Shown one piece after another: positions 46,207 to 53,825 of a DNA stretch of 64,000 nucleotides. Source of the DNA: Allodiplogaster sudhausi (Eukaryota; Nematoda; Chromadorea; Rhabditida; Diplogasteridae). A model generated the notes under the pieces. That model did no database searches. It was not told the DNA's origin and saw nothing but the letters and a program-made list of their open reading frames with translations. The DNA is taken from positions 210,521-274,520 of the forward strand of contig CALZFC010000278.1 of NCBI GenBank assembly GCA_945643635.1, written 5' to 3'. The translations under genes were made by a program, and so were the position numbers. Numbering within the stretch: the first letter of the stretch is position 1; each line of letters opens with the position of its first letter.

Positions 46207-48471
46207 TATGTACGCTACGCGTCCGCTTGCTTCTTCGGTTTAATTACCCAAGTTTGAGGTACTAATTCGATCTGGCTCACTGAAAGGTGTGGCCTAAACC
46301 ACAAATTTTGGAACGGCTCTGCCTAGGTGGAGCCAAAAATTATGTGAAAAGGATAGGGAAATTACTCTATCTTCAAAATTCGAGCATCTAGGGCAAGTAA
46401 TCATACATTAGACGCATGTACATGTACATATAGAGTCGTCATCCTTCTCGCTCAGCAAAACTTGTTACAAAGGGCTCAGTAACTCGGCATCTTTTTGGAC
46501 GAGGACATCAAACTTGGATGGTAGTCTCCTTCGCATGTGGTGTTGACGACGTCCAGATGGACGGAGAATTCTGTTTGCTACGTTAGATTGAAGATTTTAG
46601 TTCGGAAACTTTAGCATGTGACTGGTATGGCACAGGCCATTCTCGCACGCACATGCAGATATGTACGCTACGCGTCCGCTTGCTTCTTCGGTTTAATTAC
46701 CCAAGTTTGAGGTACTAATTCGATCTGGCTCACTGAAAGGTGTGGCCTAAACCACAAATTTTGGAACGGCTCTGCTTAGGTGGAGCCAAAAATTATGTGA
46801 AAAGGATAGAGAAATTACTCTATCTTCAAAATTCGAGCATCTAGGGCAAGTAATCATACATTAGACGCATGTACATGTACATATAGAGTCGTCATCCTTC
46901 TCGCTCAGCAAAACTTGTTACAAAGGGCTCAGTAACTCGGCATCTTTTTGGACGAGGACATCAAACTTGGATGGTAGTCTCCTTCGCATGTGGTGCTGAC
47001 GACGTCCAGATGGACGGAGAATTCTGTTTGCTACGTTAGATTGAAGATTTTAGTTCATAAACTTTAGCATGTGACTGGTATGGCACAGGCCATTCTCGCA
47101 CGCACATGCAGATATGTACGCTACGCGTCCGCTTGCTTCTTCGGTTTAATTACCCAAGTTTGAGGTACTAATTCGATCTGGCTCACTGAAAGGTGTGGCC
47201 TAAACCACAAATTTTGGAACGGCTCTGCCTAGGTGGAGCCAAAAATTATGTGAAAAGGATAGGGAAATTACTCTATCTTCAAAATTCGAGCATCTAGGGC
47301 AAGTAATCATACATTAGACGCATGTACATGTACATATAGAGTCGTCATCCTTCTCGCTCAGCAAAACTTGTTACAAAGGGCTCAGTAACTCGGCATCTTT
47401 TTGGACGAGGACATCAAACTTGGATGGTAGTCTCCTTCGCATGTGGTGTTGACGACGTCCAGATGGACGGAGAATTCTGTTTGCTACGTTAGATTGAAGA
47501 TTTTAGTTCGGAAACTTTAGCATGTGACTGGTATGGCACAGGCCATTCTCGCACGCACATGCAGATATGTACGCTACGCGTCCGCTTGCTTCTTCGGTTT
47601 AATTACCCAAGTTTGAGGTACTAATTCGATCTGGCTCACTGAAAGGTGTGGCCTAAACCACAAATTTTGGAACGGCTCTGCTTAGGTGGAGCCAAAAATT
47701 ATGTGAAAAGGATAGAGAAATTACTCTATCTTCAAAATTCGAGCATCTAGGGCAAGTAATCATACATTAGACGCATGTACATGTACATATAGAGTCGTCA
47801 TCCTTCTCGCTCAGCAAAACTTGTTACAAAGGGCTCAGTAACTCGGCATCTTTTTGGACGAGGACATCAAACTTGGATGGTAGTCTCCTTCGCATGTGGT
47901 GCTGACGACGTCCAGATGGACGGAGAATTCTGTTTGCTACGTTAGATTGAAGATTTTAGTTCATAAACTTTAGCATGTGACTGGTATGGCACAGGCCATT
48001 CTCGCACGCACATGCAGATATGTACGCTACGCGTCCGCTTGCTTCTTCGGTTTAATTACCCAAGTTTGAGGTACTAATTCGATCTGGCTCACTGAAAGGT
48101 GTGGCCTAAACCACAAATTTTGGAACGGCTCTGCCTAGGTGGAGCCAAAAATTATGTAAAAAGGATAGGGAAATTACTCTATCTTCAAAATTCGAGCATC
48201 TAGGGCAAGTAATCATACATTAGACGCATGTACATGTACATATAGAGTCGTCATCCTTCTCGCTCAGCAAAACTTGTTACAAAGGGCTCAGTAACTCGGC
48301 ATCTTTTTGGACGAGGACATCAAACTTGGATGGTAGTCTCCTTCGCATGTGGTGTTGACGACGTCCAGATGGACGGAGAATTCTGTTTGCTACGTTAGAT
48401 TGAAGATTTTAGTTCGGAAACTTTAGCATGTGACTGGTATGGCACAGGCCATTCTCGCACGCACATGCAGA
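46207..48471. repeat. 906-bp dimeric higher-order satellite repeat, about 2.5 copies
   Basis: Monomers alternate between two haplotypes. Type A (starting 46207, 47113 and 48019) has T>C at monomer position 117 (46323, 47229, 48135), A>G at 151 (46357, 47263, 48169), and keeps ttcgga. Type B (starting 46660 and 47566) has T>C at position 337 (46996, 47902) and ttcata at 398-399. The same differences recur exactly 906 bp apart, so the dimer has been amplified as a unit. Monomer 48019 also has a private G>A at 48158. Confidence 0.93.
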
Positions 48472-48684
48472 TATGTACGCTACGCGTCCGCTTGCTTCTT
48501 CGGTTTAATTACCCAAGTTTGAGGTACTAATTCGATCTGGCTCACTGAAAGGTGTGGCCTAAACCACAAATTTTGGAACGGCTCTGCTTAGGTGGAGCCA
48601 AAAATTATGTGAAAAGGATAGAGAAATTACTCTATCTTCAAAATTCGAGCATCTAGGGCAAGTAATCATACATTAGACGCATGT

Positions 48685-48688
48685 ACAT
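48685..48688 (+). repeat. Target-site duplication, left copy (ACAT)
   Basis: The four bases before the 5' LTR are ACAT, and the four bases after the 3' LTR (58252-58255) are also ACAT. Removing the element and one copy restores the satellite run gcatgtacatgtacatatag exactly. The site lies inside the monomer's 14-bp palindrome. Confidence 0.95.
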
Positions 48689-48924
48689 TGTTGAAACCCG
48701 CGCACCCACATACACTCTCTCGGCCGCCTAACGGCCGCACACTCTCTCTCCCTCTCTACGCTCCGCCCCCTCGGGAGAGGGCGCGCCAGAGAGGGGCTCT
48801 GCACGACTGCAACGCGGCTGGTTCGAGCACCGACCGCAAGCCAGGAGGCATATTATCAGGTCGGTAATTACACATTGATAGATCTAGATGAGGAGTCAGG
48901 CTTTAGGCGGCCTGGCTTCTTACA
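48689..48924 (+). repeat. 5' LTR (236 bp)
   Basis: It begins tgttgaaaccc and ends ggcttcttaca, and matches 58016-58251 at 235 of 236 positions. It is short and GC-rich, with a CT-repeat patch and two small inverted repeats (GGCCG/CGGCC and CCCTC/GAGGG). I see no clear TATA box and no AATAAA signal, so the promoter is probably of initiator type. The U3/R/U5 borders cannot be set from sequence alone. Confidence 0.95.
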
Positions 48925-48973
48925 TGGAGGTCCCGGGTCGAACTCTTGCCGCAGGGGCAAGAGGGAAGCCCAG
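48912..48973 (+). other. Predicted U5-PBS RNA structure
   Basis: An 8-bp perfect hairpin stem (ctcttgcc at 48943-48950, ggcaagag at 48956-48963) sits just downstream of the primer-binding site. It is enclosed by a second pairing between 48912-48919 (ctggcttc, end of the LTR) and 48965-48973 (gaagcccag) with one bulged G. Together they would close the primer-binding site in a multi-branched loop, comparable to the U5/PBS folds of retroviral leaders. This is a hand-drawn pairing with no energy calculation. Confidence 0.5.
48925..48935 (+). promoter_or_regulatory. Primer-binding site (tRNA primer, possibly tRNA-Gln)
   Basis: TGG follows the last base of the 5' LTR with no gap, as expected for the complement of a tRNA CCA end. 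The first ten bases (tggaggtccc) match the complement of the 3' end of eukaryotic tRNA-Gln as I remember it; the match stops after that. The location is secure, the tRNA identity is tentative. Confidence 0.7.
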
Positions 48974-49194
48974 TGAACAAGTAAAAATTTTTTTTTACCA
49001 AAAATTATTTCATTCAAAATTTTTAATATTTAAACTATACTTGTTCACAAGGACTAACATAATCTAGTGAACTCTTGAGCCTCTAGCCGGTGAACTCACA
49101 CTCCTAGGTTCTAGGTTAGATTGTCTGAGTTAACTAGTCACCCCCCAGTAGCATGTTTCGTGTTTTGGAATGACTCCGTTTATTTGGTTATAAG

Positions 49195-50765
49195 GTAAGC
49201 GTTATTTGCCGGTGGTAGCACGTCCCACCTATTGAGAGTGACCCAAGTGGATAGTAACTTGCAGCACGGGGAGCTGCAAGGCTGGGCACCTCCATCCTAG
49301 AATCCCAATAGAGTAGACGAGGGCCCCCAAGGTAGCTGTATCCACTGTAGTTCCTCTCCTCCTACAGTGGCTAGGCAAGGCGGTAGCCTGGGATGGCGCT
49401 TACCGCCCTCGAATTCATATGTAAGTCTCTCTATAGTCCAAACTAGGATAGGCAAACGGAGTTAGCAACTGGGTTTTATTTTGGTGATAGCGGACAATCT
49501 CTCTACCAATAGCTTTGATGGATACGATTAGAAGGATAGCTAAAATAGAGGTAAAAGTGTGACGTTCATTCCACGCTGGCTGGAGTACCATTAGAGAAAT
49601 GTGTATGCTCGTTCCGCCTAAGCCGTTTTGTAGAAGTGCAACCAGCACTGTTTCGGGTATTTGTTCTTTCTTGTTTTGTTCACAGTGCTGGTATCCTATC
49701 CCTCTCTCATCCTCTCTTATTTATATATATGTCGTACAAATTGCTATATGTATGTATATTTCTATATATCTGAATGTATATTTCTCAACATCTCTCTCTA
49801 TTATCTCTCGTTGTTTCTTTCTCTGATGCAGGCGTACACACTCTCTCTCTATCTCTACGCCGCTGGCCTTGATTAATTGCCTATGGCCGAGAGTACCCGG
49901 TCGCAGCCGATCGAATCTCTCATTTGACTATCAGCCACCAGGCATTAGAGGCACACAGAGTAAACAACAGAGAGCCACATTTTCTCTCTTTCTCTGTCTA
50001 ACTTACTCTATCTCATATGTATCTTATATCTTTCTCGTCTCATTTACTCTCGCTGCTGCCCGCTGCCTCCAACTAGGTCAAGATTGATGATATTAGGCTC
50101 AGTGCGCCTGTCAGATTAGACGGCGCACACAACATTTGCATACCAGCCAGTTCAGCTGGCAGGGAAAATCGTCAACAATCTCCACCTAGCTAGATCGTCC
50201 TTTCTTTCTTTCTCTCTCCATATCTCTCATTAATTAGGCCCCAACCACTCTCTGCCCCACCCGGTCATTCTGACCTCGAGCAAGCGCAGCAACCACCCGC
50301 ACGCAGCTTCCTGTTCTTCATTGCACCCAACCTGGCACCGCAACTCTACAAATCCGGTAACAAATAATATTCTAATTTTCATTAAATAGCATTTTAATCC
50401 GTGCTTATTATATTAAATTATATAGTCGGGGGAAAAATTCTTATATTCTGGCCAACTAACTAAGTCCATTGCCAGTTTTCGTCTTATATTTTTTTGAATC
50501 AAATTTTCCCTTTCAGTTTATTTTTAAATTTTTTTAATTTTTCATTGTTTCATATATTACACACGGAATACTTTTCCAACTTTCCTTAATTTCATTTAAC
50601 ATTTAAAAGTTTGTTTCTTGTTTTCCTTTTTCTTTTCATATAACACACACAGAATACTTTTACAAATTTCCTTAGTATCATTTAACATTCAAAAGTTTGT
50701 TTCTTGTTTTCCTTTTTCCAACCTCCCTGTCTTTTTATACACGGAGAACAATCCAATATTTTCAG
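49195..50765 (+). other. Candidate intron in the leader
   Basis: A strong donor-like site (AAG|GTAAGC, GT at 49195-49196) is followed 1.57 kb later by an acceptor-like site (ATATTTTCAG|G, AG at 50764-50765) just before ORF1. An alternative acceptor is the ccctttcag ending at 50516. The TTTTCAG form resembles the nematode acceptor consensus. Splicing here would remove most of the leader and place the start of ORF1 about 190 nt after the junction. It rests only on motif matches. Confidence 0.35.
50551..50718 (+). repeat. Imperfect tandem duplication, unit about 86 bp
   Basis: The stretch beginning catatattacacac at 50551 is repeated from 50637. Both units end in the shared block aaaagtttgtttcttg followed by ttttcctttttc. 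Units differ at a handful of positions, so the duplication is older than the insertion, whose LTRs are almost identical. Confidence 0.85.
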
Positions 50766-50952
50766 GATATTTCTAGCAAAAAAACTGCCAGAAAACTGTT
50801 TTAATTTTTATTATTCATTCCATCTCACTCATTCACATAATTGTCAATATTGTTAGTCTGCCTCACCCGCGTCCCTTCGGTCGTTCACATCGCCTCTGAA
50901 GATCTCGTCAAGAGAAGGCCGGCTTCATCGCCGACCCTCCTCATCGGCCAAC

Positions 50953-53814
50953 ATGGAGCAGTTCATTGGTATCCAGCAATCCATGTTGGAAGAGCAACGA
51001 CTTCAACGAGCGCTACAGCTGGAGCCGTACAACCCGCTGAAGGAGACATTCGGAGACTTCAACTTTCGACTCGCGGACCACCTTCAAGCCCTGTTGCCTT
51101 CCATCGCCATCGCCAAGTTCGTGGCGCTCTCAGCCTTGAGAGGAGAAGAGCGAGCCAAGGCGCAGAACATCTCGGATGAGTTGCGAACAGGCGATAACAA
51201 CTGGGAAGAATTCGTCATGGCTCTGAAGGCCGAGCTCGGAGGAAGCGCAGCAGACCTTCTGGTGATCGAAGCCGAACTCGAGGCATACCGACAGACACAC
51301 GAATCTGTCGCCTGTTTCGCCAACCGGCTCGAAGCTCTCGCTCGCAGAGCCATCCCAGACAAGGCGAAGCGAGAAGATCGGATGCTCAAACTGTTCCTGG
51401 CTGGTCTCAAGGACCCTCTCCAGCTCGAAGTCGAGAAGACAATGCCTGGAACATACAAGAACGCCGTCAACAAGGCAAAGCACCTCGAAGCCATTCTTGG
51501 CAAGGCGAATCGTCGGCGTGAAGTGAAGTCGGTCAACTTTGCTGGAGAGTCCCAGATGCTGGACTCTATTGAACGCCTCACCCAGGCAGTGTCCAACATC
51601 CACGTCCAACGCGACGATCGCCGCCGAAGCCAGAGCCGAGACAGAAACTTCAGAAGCTCCTCTCGTCATCGAAGCACCTCACCCCGCGGATTCCGAGGTC
51701 GCCCGAGGAGCCCATTCCGTGGTAACTACTCTCGCAACGGCTACGGCAACACCAACTATGGCAACAACAACTACAGCAACAATGGATTCGGCTACAACGA
51801 CTACAACCACAACTACGGCAACAACTTCAACGCAGACAGAGGAAATCGCAGAGGAAGGGGAGCCAAAGAAGGCCAAGGCACCAGAGGAGACAGAGGTGGC
51901 TACAGAGGAAGAGGAGGCGGCGGACGCGCTGCAGCCTATTTCTTCATGGCCATCGTCGTCACAGTTATCCAAGCCGCGTCCGGACTGCAGATCTGTCGTC
52001 CCGATGCAGGCGGTGTCCTCATCACCCCTCCCGCAATCAGAGACTGCACGCCGAACAATCCGAGTGCAGTAGTTCCCATCCTCACCAACGTCTTCGTCCG
52101 AAACGAAACCTACCGAGAATTCACCGCGTATCTTTGCACTATTGAGAAATACGTGCAGTGCGCCAACTACTTTCTGTGGATTGCAACTGACTGGTCATCA
52201 ACACAAGCAACGAGCCACCACCAACCACCCACAGCTGAAGATTGTCGGAAAGCAGCTGAGAACAAGCAATGGAATAGCAAGCCTTTGCTCTCCAACAACA
52301 CTGCTCCGAACATCTGGCTCACGGAATGGGTGGACAACTATCCATCTCGCCACATCGCTCCTGGTATCGCCTGCGAAACGCAAGAGCAATTCATCCTGGA
52401 GAAAGGAGTCGGTGGAACCATCGGCGAAGACGAAACCATAATCAGTTCTCTGATGACCAACAAGAACGGATGTCGTGTGGACGAGCTCTCATGCACGAAC
52501 GACAAGAGCACGATGATCTGGGAGAGACAAGAGCCTGCGCATAGTCGTTGTTCCTTCATAAAGGCAATGACTGCTAACGCACTTGTCAGTGATAAGCAGG
52601 TAGTAATGGAAAGCACTCAAAGCGCATTCACGTTCTCTAACGAGAAGCTTGCTGACCATCTCTATCCTTGCTTCACCACCCCTCCACATCTGACAACTGG
52701 AGGCGCCGTCCTCACCTTTCCCCACTTCTCTCAGATCTACAACATGTCGCAAGAAATCGCAAGAACACGATTCTCTGAGCACACGTTCTCTCCAACGACT
52801 ACGGCAAGACCATCTGACAGAGAACTCGAAGATCTGGCATACCGAAGACCCACCACATCGACGACTACTCCACCTCCATTTTCCGACGAAAGAGCAAGGC
52901 CGAGGCCCATCGCGCAACTGAATCGCACTCGAACGTCCCGAGGAGCCGAAGAAGGTAGCATTGGCACAGAAAGCCACATTCAACTGATGAAAGCTTTCTA
53001 CGATGGTGAAGAAAACATGAGAAGAAGGCTAACGGACATGAACATCAACCAGAAGATCAACTATGCGAGCGAGATAATCCGTGAAGAATCAAAACAGCTC
53101 TTCAACACGGCATTTCAGACGATCTGTGAGATTCAGAACCGACAAATCTCAATCTGGAACGCTCTCACTCGCATTGACGCCACCGTCGGCATCAGAACCA
53201 TCCTCGGACGAGAAGACGTTGCCGCTCAATTCGTCGGACACAACATCATCAAGATCACCAAGTGCGACTCTGTGCAGATAAAAGAAATCATCCGTAGCAA
53301 GGAGATCAAGGGCGTGTGCTACGGACAAGTTCCCGTCATCACGAACAAGAACGACACCCTCTTCATTGTTCCTGGTACTCAAGATCTGACGACAGTCCAT
53401 ACTGTAATCGACTGCCGGAACGCTGTGGAAGAGGTGTGGCTGAATGAAAACGGAACATTCGTTGACACATTCGGCAGAAGGAATGTCACATCCTTGCCCG
53501 GCCCTGGTCTTCCTGACCCACCAGAAGTACGACACCTCGACATGGTCGCCGGAGACTTTTACCAGAACGTGAAGACTAGCAGTTTCCCTTTGATGCTAGC
53601 AGTCAGCTACGGCGCAAGCCTCTCTGCAATAAAACGCCAGCAAATCCGATTCCTCAACATCGTCGGGCGTGACGCAAGCAGAGGGCCACCAGCCGCCAAG
53701 TCTAACGCTGAACTCATCAAGGAAGGCCTGGAGAATTCATCTGCTGCAGTCCGAGACGGCATCTCAGGCATCACATCCTTCTCACAACGAAGGTCGTCGT
53801 CATCGTTGGAATAG
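50953..53814 (+). CDS. ORF1: Gag fused to a gB-like envelope glycoprotein (953 aa)
   Basis: Residues 1-190 look like retrotransposon Gag: helical, with an L-F-L-x-G-L motif near 147-152. Residues 222-256 are Arg/Ser-rich, 258-295 Asn/Gly/Tyr-rich and 297-325 RGG-rich. There is no CCHC zinc knuckle; the only Cys before 348 is C121. Residues 328-344 form a signal-peptide-like hydrophobic segment, with an internal Met at 332 (51946). The ectodomain runs from 345 with 14 Cys and sequons at N385, N448, N597, N657, N800, N833, N844 and N928. A Ser/Thr/Pro-rich linker (about 612-645) precedes an R-x-x-R site at 660-663. The part from 664 begins helical and shows C-E-I-Q-N (725-729), W735-N736, G752-R753, C771 and C789-Y790, a pattern I associate with herpesvirus gB-type class III fusogens. 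The frame ends without a membrane anchor; a hydrophobic anchor lies in the -1 frame. The ATG at 50953 follows the sequence ggccaac. Confidence 0.85.
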   Translation: MEQFIGIQQSMLEEQRLQRALQLEPYNPLKETFGDFNFRLADHLQALLPSIAIAKFVALSALRGEERAKAQNISDELRTGDNNWEEFVMALKAELGGSAADLLVIEAELEAYRQTHESVACFANRLEALARRAIPDKAKREDRMLKLFLAGLKDPLQLEVEKTMPGTYKNAVNKAKHLEAILGKANRRREVKSVNFAGESQMLDSIERLTQAVSNIHVQRDDRRRSQSRDRNFRSSSRHRSTSPRGFRGRPRSPFRGNYSRNGYGNTNYGNNNYSNNGFGYNDYNHNYGNNFNADRGNRRGRGAKEGQGTRGDRGGYRGRGGGGRAAAYFFMAIVVTVIQAASGLQICRPDAGGVLITPPAIRDCTPNNPSAVVPILTNVFVRNETYREFTAYLCTIEKYVQCANYFLWIATDWSSTQATSHHQPPTAEDCRKAAENKQWNSKPLLSNNTAPNIWLTEWVDNYPSRHIAPGIACETQEQFILEKGVGGTIGEDETIISSLMTNKNGCRVDELSCTNDKSTMIWERQEPAHSRCSFIKAMTANALVSDKQVVMESTQSAFTFSNEKLADHLYPCFTTPPHLTTGGAVLTFPHFSQIYNMSQEIARTRFSEHTFSPTTTARPSDRELEDLAYRRPTTSTTTPPPFSDERARPRPIAQLNRTRTSRGAEEGSIGTESHIQLMKAFYDGEENMRRRLTDMNINQKINYASEIIREESKQLFNTAFQTICEIQNRQISIWNALTRIDATVGIRTILGREDVAAQFVGHNIIKITKCDSVQIKEIIRSKEIKGVCYGQVPVITNKNDTLFIVPGTQDLTTVHTVIDCRNAVEEVWLNENGTFVDTFGRRNVTSLPGPGLPDPPEVRHLDMVAGDFYQNVKTSSFPLMLAVSYGASLSAIKRQQIRFLNIVGRDASRGPPAAKSNAELIKEGLENSSAAVRDGISGITSFSQRRSSSSLE
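51946..53811 (+). other. Envelope-like glycoprotein region inside ORF1
   Basis: This sub-region starts at the internal ATG that opens the signal-peptide-like segment, and runs to the end of the ORF1 frame. A secretory signal in mid-polyprotein suggests either release by proteolysis during translation into the ER, or a separate subgenomic mRNA using this Met; I see no strong splice acceptor directly upstream. The layout (signal, Cys-rich N part, S/T/P linker with R-x-x-R, helical C part with two late Cys pairs, anchor) fits a two-subunit fusion glycoprotein. The gB-like assignment comes from residue pattern and memory only. Chuvirus-type glycoproteins, which share the same fold class, are the main alternative. 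Confidence 0.6.
53712..53814 (+). other. ORF1/pol overlap; candidate -1 frameshift zone encoding the glycoprotein anchor
   Basis: The pol frame is open from 53712 (after a TGA at 53709-53711), and the ORF1 frame stops with TAG at 53812-53814, giving about 100 nt of overlap. The pol frame carries a long Val/Ile/Leu/Gly-rich run at about 53793-53858, directly where a transmembrane anchor for the ORF1 ectodomain would be expected. The first ATG in the pol frame is at 53880, beyond this segment. Moving from ORF1 to pol requires a -1 shift. I see no classical X-XXY-YYZ slippery heptamer, so either an unusual signal or a 1-nt mutation in this copy is possible. Confidence 0.65.
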
Positions 53815-53825
53815 CACTAGGCGTA

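Larger units (their letters stand above)
1..48688. repeat. 453-bp satellite DNA array, 107.5 monomers, nearly perfectly homogenised
   Basis: The opening ten bases (tatgtacgct) recur at 454, 907, 9061, 18121, 27181, 36241, 45301 and 48472, all exact multiples of 453, so the period is 453 with no net indel across 107 copies. By eye the monomers show no substitution until 37997. All six frames are interrupted in each monomer although 453 is divisible by 3, so the array is non-coding. Each monomer holds several short inverted repeats (see the monomer entry). The array is cut at monomer position 217 by the retroelement and continues in phase at 58256. Function is unknown; centromeric, heterochromatic or subtelomeric roles cannot be told apart from sequence alone. 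Confidence 0.99.
48925..50952 (+). other. 2-kb untranslated leader between 5' LTR and ORF1
   Basis: There is no convincing coding region: the ORFs here are under 80 codons, low in complexity (CT-rich) and match no family I recognise. Contents include an 11-bp inverted repeat (48973-48983 and 49038-49048) around a very AT-rich core; hairpins ccactgtag/ctacagtgg (49342-49350 / 49362-49370), ggcggta/taccgcc (49379-49385 / 49401-49407), cttgcag/ctgcaag (about 49259-49281) and gtgcgcc/ggcgcac (50102-50108 / 50122-50128); CT-rich microsatellite stretches at about 49790-50060; and an imperfect 86-bp tandem duplication at 50551-50718. A possible intron is listed separately. Packaging or translation-control roles are plausible but unproven. 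Confidence 0.8.

Noticed and set aside
1..48688. CRISPR-like regular repetition
   Set aside because: The repeat is contiguous with no unique spacers and a 453-bp unit; it is a tandem satellite.
48840..48960. tRNA gene spanning the LTR end (ggttcgagcacc, gggtcgaac)
   Set aside because: The T-arm-like strings do not fit a cloverleaf; the stems beside them pair with each other differently.
49415..50087. Small ORFs of 71-77 codons in the leader
   Set aside because: CT-rich low-complexity translations with no recognisable family; expected by chance in this composition.
51130..51669. Reverse-strand ORFs opposite gag, env and pol
   Set aside because: These are shadows of strongly biased codons on the coding strand; translations are Ser/Arg/Leu-rich with no domain.
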